From assembly GCA_035509275.1 (NCBI GenBank), contig DATJLU010000037.1, positions 5,386 to 69,385 of the forward strand: a DNA stretch of 64,000 bases. The letters are read 5' to 3'. The stretch's first letter is position 1. Each line of letters starts with the position of its first letter. The translations under genes and the position numbers were made by a program. Of this stretch, positions 26,099 to 34,410 are shown piece after piece. The notes beneath the pieces were generated by a model. It saw nothing but the letters and a program-made list of their open reading frames with translations. It was not told where the DNA came from and did not search any database. The DNA comes from DAHUYF01 sp035509275. GTDB lineage: Bacteria > Pseudomonadota > Alphaproteobacteria > ATCC43930 > CGMCC-115725.

Positions 26099-27589
26099 TC
26101 ACGGGCAATCGCTCGCGGCGGCATCAAGCGCCTCGACTAGCGCCGCGACATCCTCTTGCGTGGTTCGGCCGTGGGTGACGCAGGCCCGGATGATCGGCCG
26201 GCCCTCGAATACCGCCTCGGACACCCATGCCCGGCCGGAGGCGACGACCCGGCGCACGATCGCCTGAACCGCGTCCGGCCCAGCGGGCGGCTCGATACAC
26301 AGTACGGCGAGGGATGCGTCGTTGACCACGCGCCAGCCGCGGGCCCCCAGCTGCCTCTCGAGCATCCGCGCCAGCGCCACGGATTTCTCCACATGCCCCG
26401 CATGGCCGCGCCATCCCGCCGCCGCGAGCGAAAGGAACAGTCTCAATCCGAGAAAGCGTCGGGACCACTGAACCGATGTGACATAGGGATCGAGAGCGGC
26501 GATGTTCGACGGCATGTAACTGGTCGAGACGTGAAACGCCGACGACAGCGCGTCTGGGCGCGCGGTGAGGAACATGCCGCAGCCCATGGTGGTGGCAAGC
26601 CATTTATGAGCATCCAGCGTCATCGAATCGGCGCGTTCGATACCGGCAAGAAGTCCGCGCAGCCGATCGGACGCGATCGCCCCCCCGCCCCACGCCGCAT
26701 CGACGTGGTACCAAAGGCCGCCGTCACACGCGATGGCAGCACATTCTGCGAGCGGATCAACCATCCCGGCGTTGGTCGTCCCCGCAGTGGCAGCGATCAT
26801 GATCGGTACACGGCCTGCGGCACGGTCCGCACCGACCGCCTCGGCGACGGCAGCGGGCTCCATGCGGCCCATCCCGTCGGTCGCAACGAGACGCACAGCG
26901 GAGCGGCCGATGCCGGCCTGATGCGCGATTTTAAGCCATGCCCGGTGACTGTCTCGCGAAGCGTACAGCATGGGCGGGCCTGAAAAAGCACGGGCTCCGT
27001 CGGTCGCAAATTGCCGGTGAGCCGCGGTCAGCGCGCAGATCAGAGCGGTGTAATTCGCCTCCGTGCCGCCGGTGGTGAAATGGCCGCAGGCCGCGGTCGG
27101 CAAGCCCGCGCGTCGTGCGACGGCACGAATGACATGGGCTTCGATCTCGACGGCAACCGGTGAGGTCGTCGAACTCGCGAGCTGGGGATTGAATGTCGCG
27201 GCGATTCGGTCGGCGCATTGCGCGGGAAAGCTGGGGGCGGGATTGAAGAGGCCGAAATAGCGGGGGTGCGTGACGTGGACGATGCCGTCTTCCAACTGCG
27301 CGATGGTCCATTCCAGCGCCGCCGGCAGGCCGCGCGGCGTCGCGAAGTCGAAAGCGGCGAGCTCGCGCTTGAACCGGGCGAGATCGATTGTCGGCGCAAC
27401 CGCCCCAGCCGCGACGCGGGCATCGGCGCGCGCCAACTGCCGCGAGAGGCAGTCGCCCCACTGCTCCTGATCCTCGCGCGACGGGAACAGCGCCGAGCTG
27501 CGCGAGAGCGATGAGGCTGCACTTTCTTCCGCGCCCAGGGACGAAGACCGTTGCCGCCCAGGCTGCGACGCTTCAAGGACGGCTTTCAT
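26099..27589 (-). CDS. PLP-dependent group II amino acid decarboxylase
   Basis: 496 residues from the ATG at 27589, in an ATGA overlap with the MetA-type stop. The PLP lysine is in MTLDAHKWLATTMGCGMF, and the cofactor aspartate and histidine are in LWYHVDAAWGGG. GHFTTGGTEANYTAL and ATAGTTNAG are further group II decarboxylase hallmarks. Aromatic, glutamate, diaminobutyrate and methionine decarboxylases all share this fold, so the substrate is unknown. Lying between the sulfur-amino-acid enzymes and the carrier ligase, it may decarboxylate a homoserine- or methionine-derived amino acid. Confidence 0.85.
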   Translation of the reverse strand: MKAVLEASQPGRQRSSSLGAEESAASSLSRSSALFPSREDQEQWGDCLSRQLARADARVAAGAVAPTIDLARFKRELAAFDFATPRGLPAALEWTIAQLEDGIVHVTHPRYFGLFNPAPSFPAQCADRIAATFNPQLASSTTSPVAVEIEAHVIRAVARRAGLPTAACGHFTTGGTEANYTALICALTAAHRQFATDGARAFSGPPMLYASRDSHRAWLKIAHQAGIGRSAVRLVATDGMGRMEPAAVAEAVGADRAAGRVPIMIAATAGTTNAGMVDPLAECAAIACDGGLWYHVDAAWGGGAIASDRLRGLLAGIERADSMTLDAHKWLATTMGCGMFLTARPDALSSAFHVSTSYMPSNIAALDPYVTSVQWSRRFLGLRLFLSLAAAGWRGHAGHVEKSVALARMLERQLGARGWRVVNDASLAVLCIEPPAGPDAVQAIVRRVVASGRAWVSEAVFEGRPIIRACVTHGRTTQEDVAALVEALDAAASDCP

Positions 27590-28617
27590 GCGTCTCCCCC
27601 GAGCACCGGGGCCAGCGCCGATTTCGGCGTCGAGGTGAGATAGGCTGCCGAGTGGCGACTCAGCGCCCGACGATCCGCGAGGTAGGAGAGCCAGTTGGCA
27701 TAGAGGCGCGCGGCGACGCCGTGCCAAGTGTCGGCAAGTCTTGCCTGAAGTGCCACGGCGGGAAAGCTTTCGAGCAAGTCAGGTTCGCGACGGACAAGAG
27801 CCCGACGCCGGAAGCCGCCGAAGGCGGCCGCCTCGGCCTTGTCAAAATAGCAGCAGGGCATGCGCGGATAATCGTCGCTGCGGCGTGCCAGATAGGCAGC
27901 GACATCACGCCGATACTCGCGCAGCAGCGCGCCGGGGTCATATTCCGGATGACCCTGAAAGAAGAGAAAGAGACTCCCGCGCTCCTTGGCAAAGATGTCG
28001 ACGCCCGCCGCGGCCGAAGTCGAAAGAATGCGATAGCCGCCGGCGATCAGCGCGTCCTTGGGCAATTCGTTGTAGCGCGAATGCGGAACCCGCCAGCGCG
28101 ACGGCGCGCCAGTGAGGATCGGGTGGTCGATGGCTTTTACGCATTCATAAAGGCCGGAAAGCTTTTGCGGAAGCGCTCGTCGGCCGATGCCATCGAGATG
28201 CAGAACTGCGGCATGCGCGGCCAGACACGACCAGACCGTCGATAGGGTGTGCTTTTCCGCCCAGTCAACGAGCCGTGTCAAACTCTGCCAATAGGGCTCC
28301 TCCTCGAGGGCGGATGCGCGCGGCGGTATTCCCGTCACGATCAGGCCGTCGAGGTTGGTTTCCCATAGGGTCGCAAGATCCTCGTAGTATTTCGCAATGT
28401 GCGCCTTTGCGGCATCGCTGCGCGGCACCTCCGGCAGCGAGAGGAATGTGAGACGCACCCGACCGTTCCGCATTGCCGCGCCGAACAGGTCGCCATATTG
28501 GCGCTCGGTTGACTGCAGCGCAGCGTCCGGCATGTTGTTCACGAGGCCGATCAGGAGCGGGCGCTCGAAGCGGGGCACCGCTCTAGTCCCGGCTGTGAAC
28601 GCCAGGGCCGGCCTCAT
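27586..28617 (-). CDS. metA: MetA-type homoserine O-acyltransferase
   Basis: 343 residues. Class-I-glutamine-amidotransferase-like fold of MetA: acyl-enzyme cysteine in TVWSCLAAHAAVLHLDG, and the catalytic His-Glu pair in FFQGHPEYD. N-terminus LLIGLVNNMPDAALQSTERQ is typical. It acylates homoserine with acetyl- or succinyl-CoA to start methionine synthesis. It overlaps both neighbours (ATGA at each end), so it is translationally coupled to the sulfhydrylase and the decarboxylase. Whether it serves core methionine synthesis or a dedicated pathway is not decided by the sequence. Confidence 0.88.
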   Translation of the reverse strand: MRPALAFTAGTRAVPRFERPLLIGLVNNMPDAALQSTERQYGDLFGAAMRNGRVRLTFLSLPEVPRSDAAKAHIAKYYEDLATLWETNLDGLIVTGIPPRASALEEEPYWQSLTRLVDWAEKHTLSTVWSCLAAHAAVLHLDGIGRRALPQKLSGLYECVKAIDHPILTGAPSRWRVPHSRYNELPKDALIAGGYRILSTSAAAGVDIFAKERGSLFLFFQGHPEYDPGALLREYRRDVAAYLARRSDDYPRMPCCYFDKAEAAAFGGFRRRALVRREPDLLESFPAVALQARLADTWHGVAARLYANWLSYLADRRALSRHSAAYLTSTPKSALAPVLGGDA

Positions 28618-29906
28618 CCGACCCTCGCCAATCTGCTCCCGCCGAACACCGTTGCAGCGTCGAGCGCCTGGTCAAGATCGGCGATGATGTCGTCGACATG
28701 TTCAATGCCGATGCTGAGCCGGATCGTCTCCGGCGTGACGCCGGCCTTGCGCTGCTCCTCGGAGGACATCTGCCGGTGCGTCGTCGACGCCGGATGACAG
28801 GCAAGGGACTTCGCGTCCCCGAGATTGACCAGCCGCTTAATCAGCCGCAGGGCGTTGTAGAACCGCTTGCCGCCCTCATAGCCTCCCCGAGCGCCGAAGG
28901 TAACGAGCGAACAGGCGCGCCCGCCGAGATATTTCTTCGCCAGGCCGTAATAGGGATTTTCGGGGAAACCCGCGTAGTTGATCCATTCCACGCGCGGATC
29001 ATCGCGCAAGAACTCGGCGACTCGGCGCGCGTTCGCGACATGTCGCTCCACGCGCAGCGCAACGGTCTCGATCCCTTGCAGCAGCAGAAAAGCGCTCAGC
29101 GGCGACAGTACCGATCCGGTTACCCGCTGGCATGCGCTGCGGCAGCGCCCTATATAGGCGGCAGGACCGAAACGCTCGGCATAGACGAGGCCGTGATAGG
29201 ACGCGTCCGGCTGGGTGAGCATCGGAAAGCGGCCGCTGTGTTTTTTCCAGGGGAACCGGCCGCTATCGATGATGATGCCGCCGAGCGTCGTGCCGTGGCC
29301 GCCCATGAATTTCGTCAGGGAATGCACGACGATATCGGCACCATAATCGATCGGGCGCAGGAGGATGGGGGTGGCGACGGTATTGTCGACGATGAGCGGA
29401 ACGCCGCGGACATGCGCGACTTCCGCCAGCGCCTCAACATCGCAGATGTTGCCCGCCGGATTACCCACGCTTTCACAAAAGACCGCACACGTATCAGCAT
29501 CCACCAGCCTGGCGATGGCATCGGGGTGGTCGGACGCGGCGAACCGGACCGAAATACCGAGGCTCGGCAGCAGGTGCGCGAAAAGCGTGTGGGTGGTGCC
29601 GTACAGCTGGGGAACGGAAACGATGTTTCTGCCGGCCGAAGCGATCGTGAGGACGGCATAGTGCAGCGCGGCTTGCCCGGAACTGACGCTGAGCGCGTCC
29701 ACGCCGCCTTCGAGCGCGGCAACGCGCCGCTCGAGCACGGCATTCGTCGGGTTGCTGATCCGACTGTAGCGATAGCCGTCGGTCTCCAGATTGAACAGCG
29801 CTTCGCCATGCTCGGCGCTGTCGAAGGCATAGGCTACGGTCTGATAGATCGGCACGGCCACGGCCCGAGTGGTGGCTTCGGGGTCATAGCCGCTGTGGAT
29901 GGCCAT
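28614..29906 (-). CDS. metY: O-acylhomoserine sulfhydrylase (MetY/MetZ type)
   Basis: 430 residues from the ATG at 29906 (AGGAAACC before it); a TTG at 29930 would add 8 residues. Cys/Met metabolism PLP family: the cofactor lysine in HSLTKFMGGHGTTLGG, SNPTNAVLERRVAALEGG at the N-terminus and SVSSGQAALHYAV. The terminal TTHRQMSSEEQRKAGV is the family's usual end. It makes homocysteine from O-acylhomoserine and sulfide. As the first gene of the six-gene operon it may supply a sulfur amino acid to the enzymes that follow. Confidence 0.9.
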   Translation of the reverse strand: MAIHSGYDPEATTRAVAVPIYQTVAYAFDSAEHGEALFNLETDGYRYSRISNPTNAVLERRVAALEGGVDALSVSSGQAALHYAVLTIASAGRNIVSVPQLYGTTHTLFAHLLPSLGISVRFAASDHPDAIARLVDADTCAVFCESVGNPAGNICDVEALAEVAHVRGVPLIVDNTVATPILLRPIDYGADIVVHSLTKFMGGHGTTLGGIIIDSGRFPWKKHSGRFPMLTQPDASYHGLVYAERFGPAAYIGRCRSACQRVTGSVLSPLSAFLLLQGIETVALRVERHVANARRVAEFLRDDPRVEWINYAGFPENPYYGLAKKYLGGRACSLVTFGARGGYEGGKRFYNALRLIKRLVNLGDAKSLACHPASTTHRQMSSEEQRKAGVTPETIRLSIGIEHVDDIIADLDQALDAATVFGGSRLARVG

Positions 29907-29999
29907 GGTTTCCTGTCGCATCCGACGCAAGGCTCCGCTTGGCGCTGATGGTCGATCCCCCGACCGCGCATCTTCTCAGATACGGCGAATCGTGTTTTC

Positions 30000-30022
30000 G
30001 TTATTTATCTTTCCGCAATAAC
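30000..30022. promoter_or_regulatory. Palindromic AT-rich box in the metY upstream spacer
   Basis: GTTATT and AATAAC form a 6-bp inverted repeat around 11 bases, containing TTATCTTTCC on the plus strand. It lies about 95 bases upstream of the metY start in spacer 29907-30117. It resembles an operator. The rest of the spacer shows nothing clear. Confidence 0.4.
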
Positions 30023-30117
30023 ACGAAGTTTGCCAGCGTCGATTGCGCGAAAATCGCATCATCAGCGAACGTCTTGCGATCGCAAGGCTCCTCTTTTCGC
30101 CCGATCGCGTGGACCTG

Positions 30118-31329
30118 TTATCGGCCGGGCGAGGGCGCTTCGGCGATGGAGCGGCCGCCCATGCGCTGGTACCACCGCGCTATCACCTGCTCCGCAGGCT
30201 TGTTCTGGGGCGTATAGCCCTTAGCGCCGTACGCGCTCAGTTCGGGATGGACCGCGGGCTCCCAGTTCCAGAGAAAGGCGCCCTTCACCCAAGCGCTTTG
30301 CCGGCTCCAGACCTCGAAGAAAGCCTCGTAGGCTCGTGCCTGAACCTGCAGGTCGACCGGTCCATCCCACTTCCAGTCGCCAGGGCGACCGGCGTCACCG
30401 GCCACGCTCTTGTAGCCGATCTCGGTGAAGATCACGGGCTTGTGATAGCGTTCCCACAACGCACGATAATTTTGCATGGGCGAACGGTAGTGCTCTTGCG
30501 CCGCCACCCACGGGTTGGCTGAAATCGTCGTCCACCCCGCGGCGAGCTCGGCCACAGAGGGGTGGCGCGCGTCCGACAGCGGGTCATAGGCGTCGATCCC
30601 GATATAGTCGACGGCGTCCCAAAACGCGACTTCGCCCAAGCCCGCACGCGCGTAAACGATAGGTCCTTTGTAGACCTGCCTGACGGCATGGATGATGTCG
30701 AGCCACTGGCCGCGATAGCGGTCGGCGACCATGCTCTCGAGCTCGCAGCCGACGCTGAACATCTCGACATGATTGGACGCCGCCATAGCCGCATAGCGAA
30801 GCAGCAAGGCTTTGTAATTCGCGAACCAGGCCGCCGCGTCCACCGGATCATAAGCCCCCCGCGGCTTACCGTCGGAGGGGTCGACATGCGGCTTCAGCAA
30901 CACCGAAATGCCAAGCGCATGGGCATCGGCGATGGCCTTCAGGACGTGCTGGTCGGATTCGGTGTTGTCGGTAGCGAAAAACTCGGAGTCCCTGATCGTT
31001 CGGCTGCGCCAGGTCGGGACGATAGCGACGAAATTGGCGCCGGTCTTCGCCAGCGCGGCGAGCGCGGCGGTCGAATCCGCGGTCGCGTAAGTGCCGTTGT
31101 GATAGGAGGGATAGCTGATGCCGCGAATTTCGAAACTTCCCGGCGCAGAACCGGCGCGCTTTTGCCCGTAAGGCAGAGCACCTGTCGATCCGTCGAGAAC
31201 CACCGCCATCGCGCCAAGCAGCGCAAAAGCCTCGGCCCGTCGTGAGGACGCGACGCGAACGAGTTGCCGCGCAGCCCGGTAGAAGGACTGAATGGCGGCT
31301 CTCGGTGGGCGGCGGGGATCGATGGCCAT
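30118..31329 (-). CDS. GH113-like glycoside hydrolase, membrane-anchored
   Basis: 403 residues from the ATG at 31329 (GAGAGGAT upstream). An N-terminal hydrophobic stretch (AFALLGAMAVVLDG) could be a signal anchor. TIM-barrel motifs fit family GH113: ISYPSYHNGTYATADSTAAL, LKPHVD, the acid/base glutamate in MFSVGCELESMV and the nucleophile in PVIFTEIGYKS, then FLWNWEP. The family includes beta-mannanases. Hydrolases like this often trim or release exopolysaccharide in Wzy-type loci. It lies between the sulfur-metabolism operon and a glycosyltransferase on the same strand. Confidence 0.78.
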   Translation of the reverse strand: MAIDPRRPPRAAIQSFYRAARQLVRVASSRRAEAFALLGAMAVVLDGSTGALPYGQKRAGSAPGSFEIRGISYPSYHNGTYATADSTAALAALAKTGANFVAIVPTWRSRTIRDSEFFATDNTESDQHVLKAIADAHALGISVLLKPHVDPSDGKPRGAYDPVDAAAWFANYKALLLRYAAMAASNHVEMFSVGCELESMVADRYRGQWLDIIHAVRQVYKGPIVYARAGLGEVAFWDAVDYIGIDAYDPLSDARHPSVAELAAGWTTISANPWVAAQEHYRSPMQNYRALWERYHKPVIFTEIGYKSVAGDAGRPGDWKWDGPVDLQVQARAYEAFFEVWSRQSAWVKGAFLWNWEPAVHPELSAYGAKGYTPQNKPAEQVIARWYQRMGGRSIAEAPSPGR

Positions 31330-31404
31330 CTGCAAATCCTCTCGCGACGATTGGCGCTAAGCCTCAAGCTGTTGGCGGCTTGTCTCGCCATGGGTCTTGC
31401 AATG

Positions 31405-32682
31405 TCATGCCGCCCAGAGGTCGTCATAGGCGGCGAGCAGGAACTGCGCCTCCTTCTCCCATGAGAACAGCTTGGCGCGTTCGCGCGCCGCTCGACCAAG
31501 CGCCTTGCGGCGGACGGAATTGTCGAGCAGCGACACCAACTGCCGAGCCAGTTCCTGCGGATCATTGTCCCTGGCGTAGACCCCGCATTCGCCCGCCAAA
31601 TTCCGCCCCTCGACCAAGTCGAACATGACGACCGGCAGGCCGAAGCTCATATATTCCAATATCTTGTTCATGCTCATGCTGTCGTTCAGCGGGTTCTTGG
31701 GGTCGGGCGCCACGCCGATATCGGCGCTCGACAGCGTCTCGAGAAATTCCCGCCCGGTCAGGAAGCCGGTAAACGTCACGTACTCGTCGATCCCCAGCGA
31801 CATCGCCAGCGCCTGCATCGCCCGCAACTCCGGGCCGGCGCCGACCAGCAGGAACTGCACGTCGCATCGGCCGAGCCCGCAGATGGTGTGATGGGCGGCC
31901 TGGATCAACAGGTCGACGCCGTCCTGGCTCCCCATCACGCCGACATAGAGCACGAGATGGCGCCGCCCGCAGCGGTAATCGCGCTCGATCTCGACGCGCC
32001 GCAGCATGCCCAGATCGGGGCCGTGGCGGACCACCGTAATATCTTCCCGGCGCTTCTGGCCGCGCCGAACGGCGATCTCGGCAAAGGTCGGGTTGTTGGC
32101 GATGACCCGGTCGGCAACGCGGAACGTCCAGCGTTCGCAGGCAAGCAGAAGCTGATGGAGGAGCCCGCGCCGGCCGAACTTCACTTCGAAGAGCTCGGGC
32201 GCCATGTCGCGATAGTCGAAGACGAACTTCTTGCCGAAGAGCAGCTTGAAGAACCCGCCGACCAGGAAGATCGTATCCGGCGGATTTCCCGCATGGATCA
32301 CGTCGAACCCCCGACGCAGCATCACGCGGAAGGTGAGCACGAACTCCCAGAACAGCGCCGCGCCATACTCGAGGAAGTACTCGGAGATGCCGCGCGCATC
32401 ATTCGGCAGCCAATGGCGAAAGATGTGGATCCCGTCGATGATCTCGGTGGCCTTTGCGCATCTCTCGTTCCGGGGGCAGACGACGCTCACGACATAGCCG
32501 GCGTCGCGCAGCGCGCGGGCCTCCTGCCAGGCGCGGCGGTCAAGGGGAACCGGCAGATTTTCGAGAATGAACAGGACGCGCCGTGGCGACCCGCCGCTGT
32601 GTTCGCCGTCGATGCGCGGGCGCGAACGGCGGCGGGAAACCGGCAAGATCGAGGGAATAAGTCGGGCTTGCGCGAGTTTCAT
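31405..32682 (-). CDS. Glycosyltransferase family 4
   Basis: 425 residues from the ATG at 32682 (GAGGGAGCAGCC upstream); the open frame extends beyond, but without coding character. RVLFILENLPVPLDRRAWQE opens the acceptor domain and DIGVAPDPKNPLNDSMSMNK then ILEYMSFGLPVVMFDL forms the donor site, as in WcaC/WbuB-like transferases. It sits head-to-head with the priming sugar transferase. It should add a sugar to the lipid-linked repeat unit. Confidence 0.88.
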   Translation of the reverse strand: MKLAQARLIPSILPVSRRRSRPRIDGEHSGGSPRRVLFILENLPVPLDRRAWQEARALRDAGYVVSVVCPRNERCAKATEIIDGIHIFRHWLPNDARGISEYFLEYGAALFWEFVLTFRVMLRRGFDVIHAGNPPDTIFLVGGFFKLLFGKKFVFDYRDMAPELFEVKFGRRGLLHQLLLACERWTFRVADRVIANNPTFAEIAVRRGQKRREDITVVRHGPDLGMLRRVEIERDYRCGRRHLVLYVGVMGSQDGVDLLIQAAHHTICGLGRCDVQFLLVGAGPELRAMQALAMSLGIDEYVTFTGFLTGREFLETLSSADIGVAPDPKNPLNDSMSMNKILEYMSFGLPVVMFDLVEGRNLAGECGVYARDNDPQELARQLVSLLDNSVRRKALGRAARERAKLFSWEKEAQFLLAAYDDLWAA

Positions 32683-32877
32683 GGCTGCTCCCTCGGATGT
32701 GGCGCCGGCATGAAGGAGCTTGCGAGGACAGGTCATTTTGTTTTCTTTTGTTATGCGTAGACGCTCCGCCCTTGTCAACTTGCTTTTCCATCGAAAAATC
32801 GAGCGGGATGCGGCTTCCGCGAATGTTTTCTGCTTTGCGCGGGACCGGCTTATCGTATAAAAAGAAAAACGCACCTT
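32683..32877. promoter_or_regulatory. Divergent AT-rich promoter region
   Basis: Between the GT4 gene and the priming transferase. Contains TTTTGTTTTCTTTTGTTATG (32737-32756) and CTTATCGTATAAAAAGAAAA (about 32850-32869), both related to the TTTTCTTATCG box. The second overlaps a TATAAA that may serve as a -10 for the plus-strand gene. Confidence 0.4.
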
Positions 32878-34410
32878 TTGCCGATTCCGCCGGGAAAACT
32901 GTCTGGCGGCGCGCAACCGGAGAGCGAATTGCCCGCACACTCGACGCCGAAGCTTCGGCTGCTGCCGCGCCCCGATGACGGCGGCGTTCGCCTCGTGGCC
33001 CCCGCTGGGTCGGCACCCGCGGCAGGCACGGATCGGCCGATCGCACCGTTCTTCGTCGGCGACTGGCTGGCGATCCTGGTGGGCGCGTTTCGGCTCGGCG
33101 ATATCGGCGTGGTTGCCGGTACGGGCTTCGCCGTCTTTTGGTTGCCCGGCGGTGCAGCGGCTCCGCCGCCGATCTATCAATGGCAGGTGCTCGCGGGCTG
33201 CCTCCTTGCCGCGAACTGCTTCCATTTTGCCCGGCTCTACACCGTCGGCAGCTTGCGTCGTCCGCTGCGCCATCTCGCCGCCGTCGCCGCAAATTGGGCG
33301 GGCGTCGTCCTGGCGATTGCCGCGGCCGGTTTCTTCACGGGAACGGCCGACGCGGCTTTCCGCGACCGGATCGTGCTTTGGGCGCTATCCGCGCTTGCGG
33401 GACTCGTCGGCGCCCGGCTCGTCTACTGGACTTGGCTCGCGCGCTGGTCCCGCGACAGCAAGCTGGTCGCCAATGTCGCGATCGTCGGGTCGCAAGCCGC
33501 CGCGGCACGGCTCGCGCGCCATATCGCCAGCTCGAGCGAAGGCGAGGCGCGCATCGTCGGCGCGTTCCATACCTCCGCTTCCGCGCAAGCCTCCCCCGCG
33601 GAGGACGATGTGCGCGCGTTGATACGCCTCGCGCGACGGACGCGCGTCGATGAAGTTGTGGTTTCGATCCATTGCGCCGGGGACATGGGCGATGCGTTTG
33701 CCGCACTCGCCGATCTCCCCGTCGATGTGAAAGTCTGCCTCGAATTCGGCGACGGCACTGCGATCGAGCCCAGGGAGATACCAACGCTTCTCCTCTGTCG
33801 TCGGCCGCTTGCCGGCTGGCGAATCGTCGTCAAACGCGCGATGGACATCGCGCTCAGCGCGGTGCTTCTGGTCTTTTTCATGCCGCTGATGCTGGGGATC
33901 GCCGGATTGATAAAACTCGACAGCCGCGGCCCCGTGATCTTTCGCCAGCGTCGCTTCGGGTTCAACCGGCAACCGATCACCGTTTACAAGTTTCGCACGA
34001 TGTATTGCGGCAGCAGCGACGACGCGGCGGTGGCGCAGGCGCGTCCGCGGGATCCGCGGGTCACCCGACTGGGTCGTTTCTTGCGCCGCAGCAGTCTCGA
34101 TGAGCTGCCACAGCTCCTCAACGTGCTCAGAGGCGATATGTCGCTGGTGGGTCCGCGCCCTCACGCCACCGCGCATGACGAGAAATACGCCCCCTTGATC
34201 GACGGCTATCTCGCACGCCATCGCGTGCAGCCGGGAATTACCGGCTGGGCGCAGGTCAAGGGCTTTCGCGGTGAGACGGATACGCTGGAGAAGATGATCC
34301 AACGGGTCGAGCACGATCTGTTTTACATTGAGCACTGGTCGCCGCTCTTCGATTTGCGCATCCTCGCGCTGACGCTGCGCTACGGCTTCTATCATCGGAA
34401 TGCCTATTGA
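32878..34410 (+). CDS. Undecaprenyl-phosphate sugar-1-phosphate transferase (priming)
   Basis: 510 residues if started at the TTG at 32878; no ATG lies near, so the start is uncertain. About four membrane segments and a CoA-binding-like middle part are followed by the bacterial sugar transferase domain: VVKRAMDIALSAVLLVFFMP, KFRTMYCGSS, FLRRSSLDELPQLLNVLRGD, MSLVGPRP and QPGITGWAQVKG. It moves a sugar-phosphate to undecaprenyl phosphate, starting the repeat unit. ExoY/WcaJ family. Its stop overlaps the epimerase ATG. Confidence 0.9.
   Translation: MPIPPGKLSGGAQPESELPAHSTPKLRLLPRPDDGGVRLVAPAGSAPAAGTDRPIAPFFVGDWLAILVGAFRLGDIGVVAGTGFAVFWLPGGAAAPPPIYQWQVLAGCLLAANCFHFARLYTVGSLRRPLRHLAAVAANWAGVVLAIAAAGFFTGTADAAFRDRIVLWALSALAGLVGARLVYWTWLARWSRDSKLVANVAIVGSQAAAARLARHIASSSEGEARIVGAFHTSASAQASPAEDDVRALIRLARRTRVDEVVVSIHCAGDMGDAFAALADLPVDVKVCLEFGDGTAIEPREIPTLLLCRRPLAGWRIVVKRAMDIALSAVLLVFFMPLMLGIAGLIKLDSRGPVIFRQRRFGFNRQPITVYKFRTMYCGSSDDAAVAQARPRDPRVTRLGRFLRRSSLDELPQLLNVLRGDMSLVGPRPHATAHDEKYAPLIDGYLARHRVQPGITGWAQVKGFRGETDTLEKMIQRVEHDLFYIEHWSPLFDLRILALTLRYGFYHRNAY

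Noticed and set aside
2143..34410. Exosortase/PEP-CTERM association, suggested by the carrier protein and AMP ligase
   Set aside because: No exosortase, PEP-CTERM protein or associated hydrolases were found in the window.
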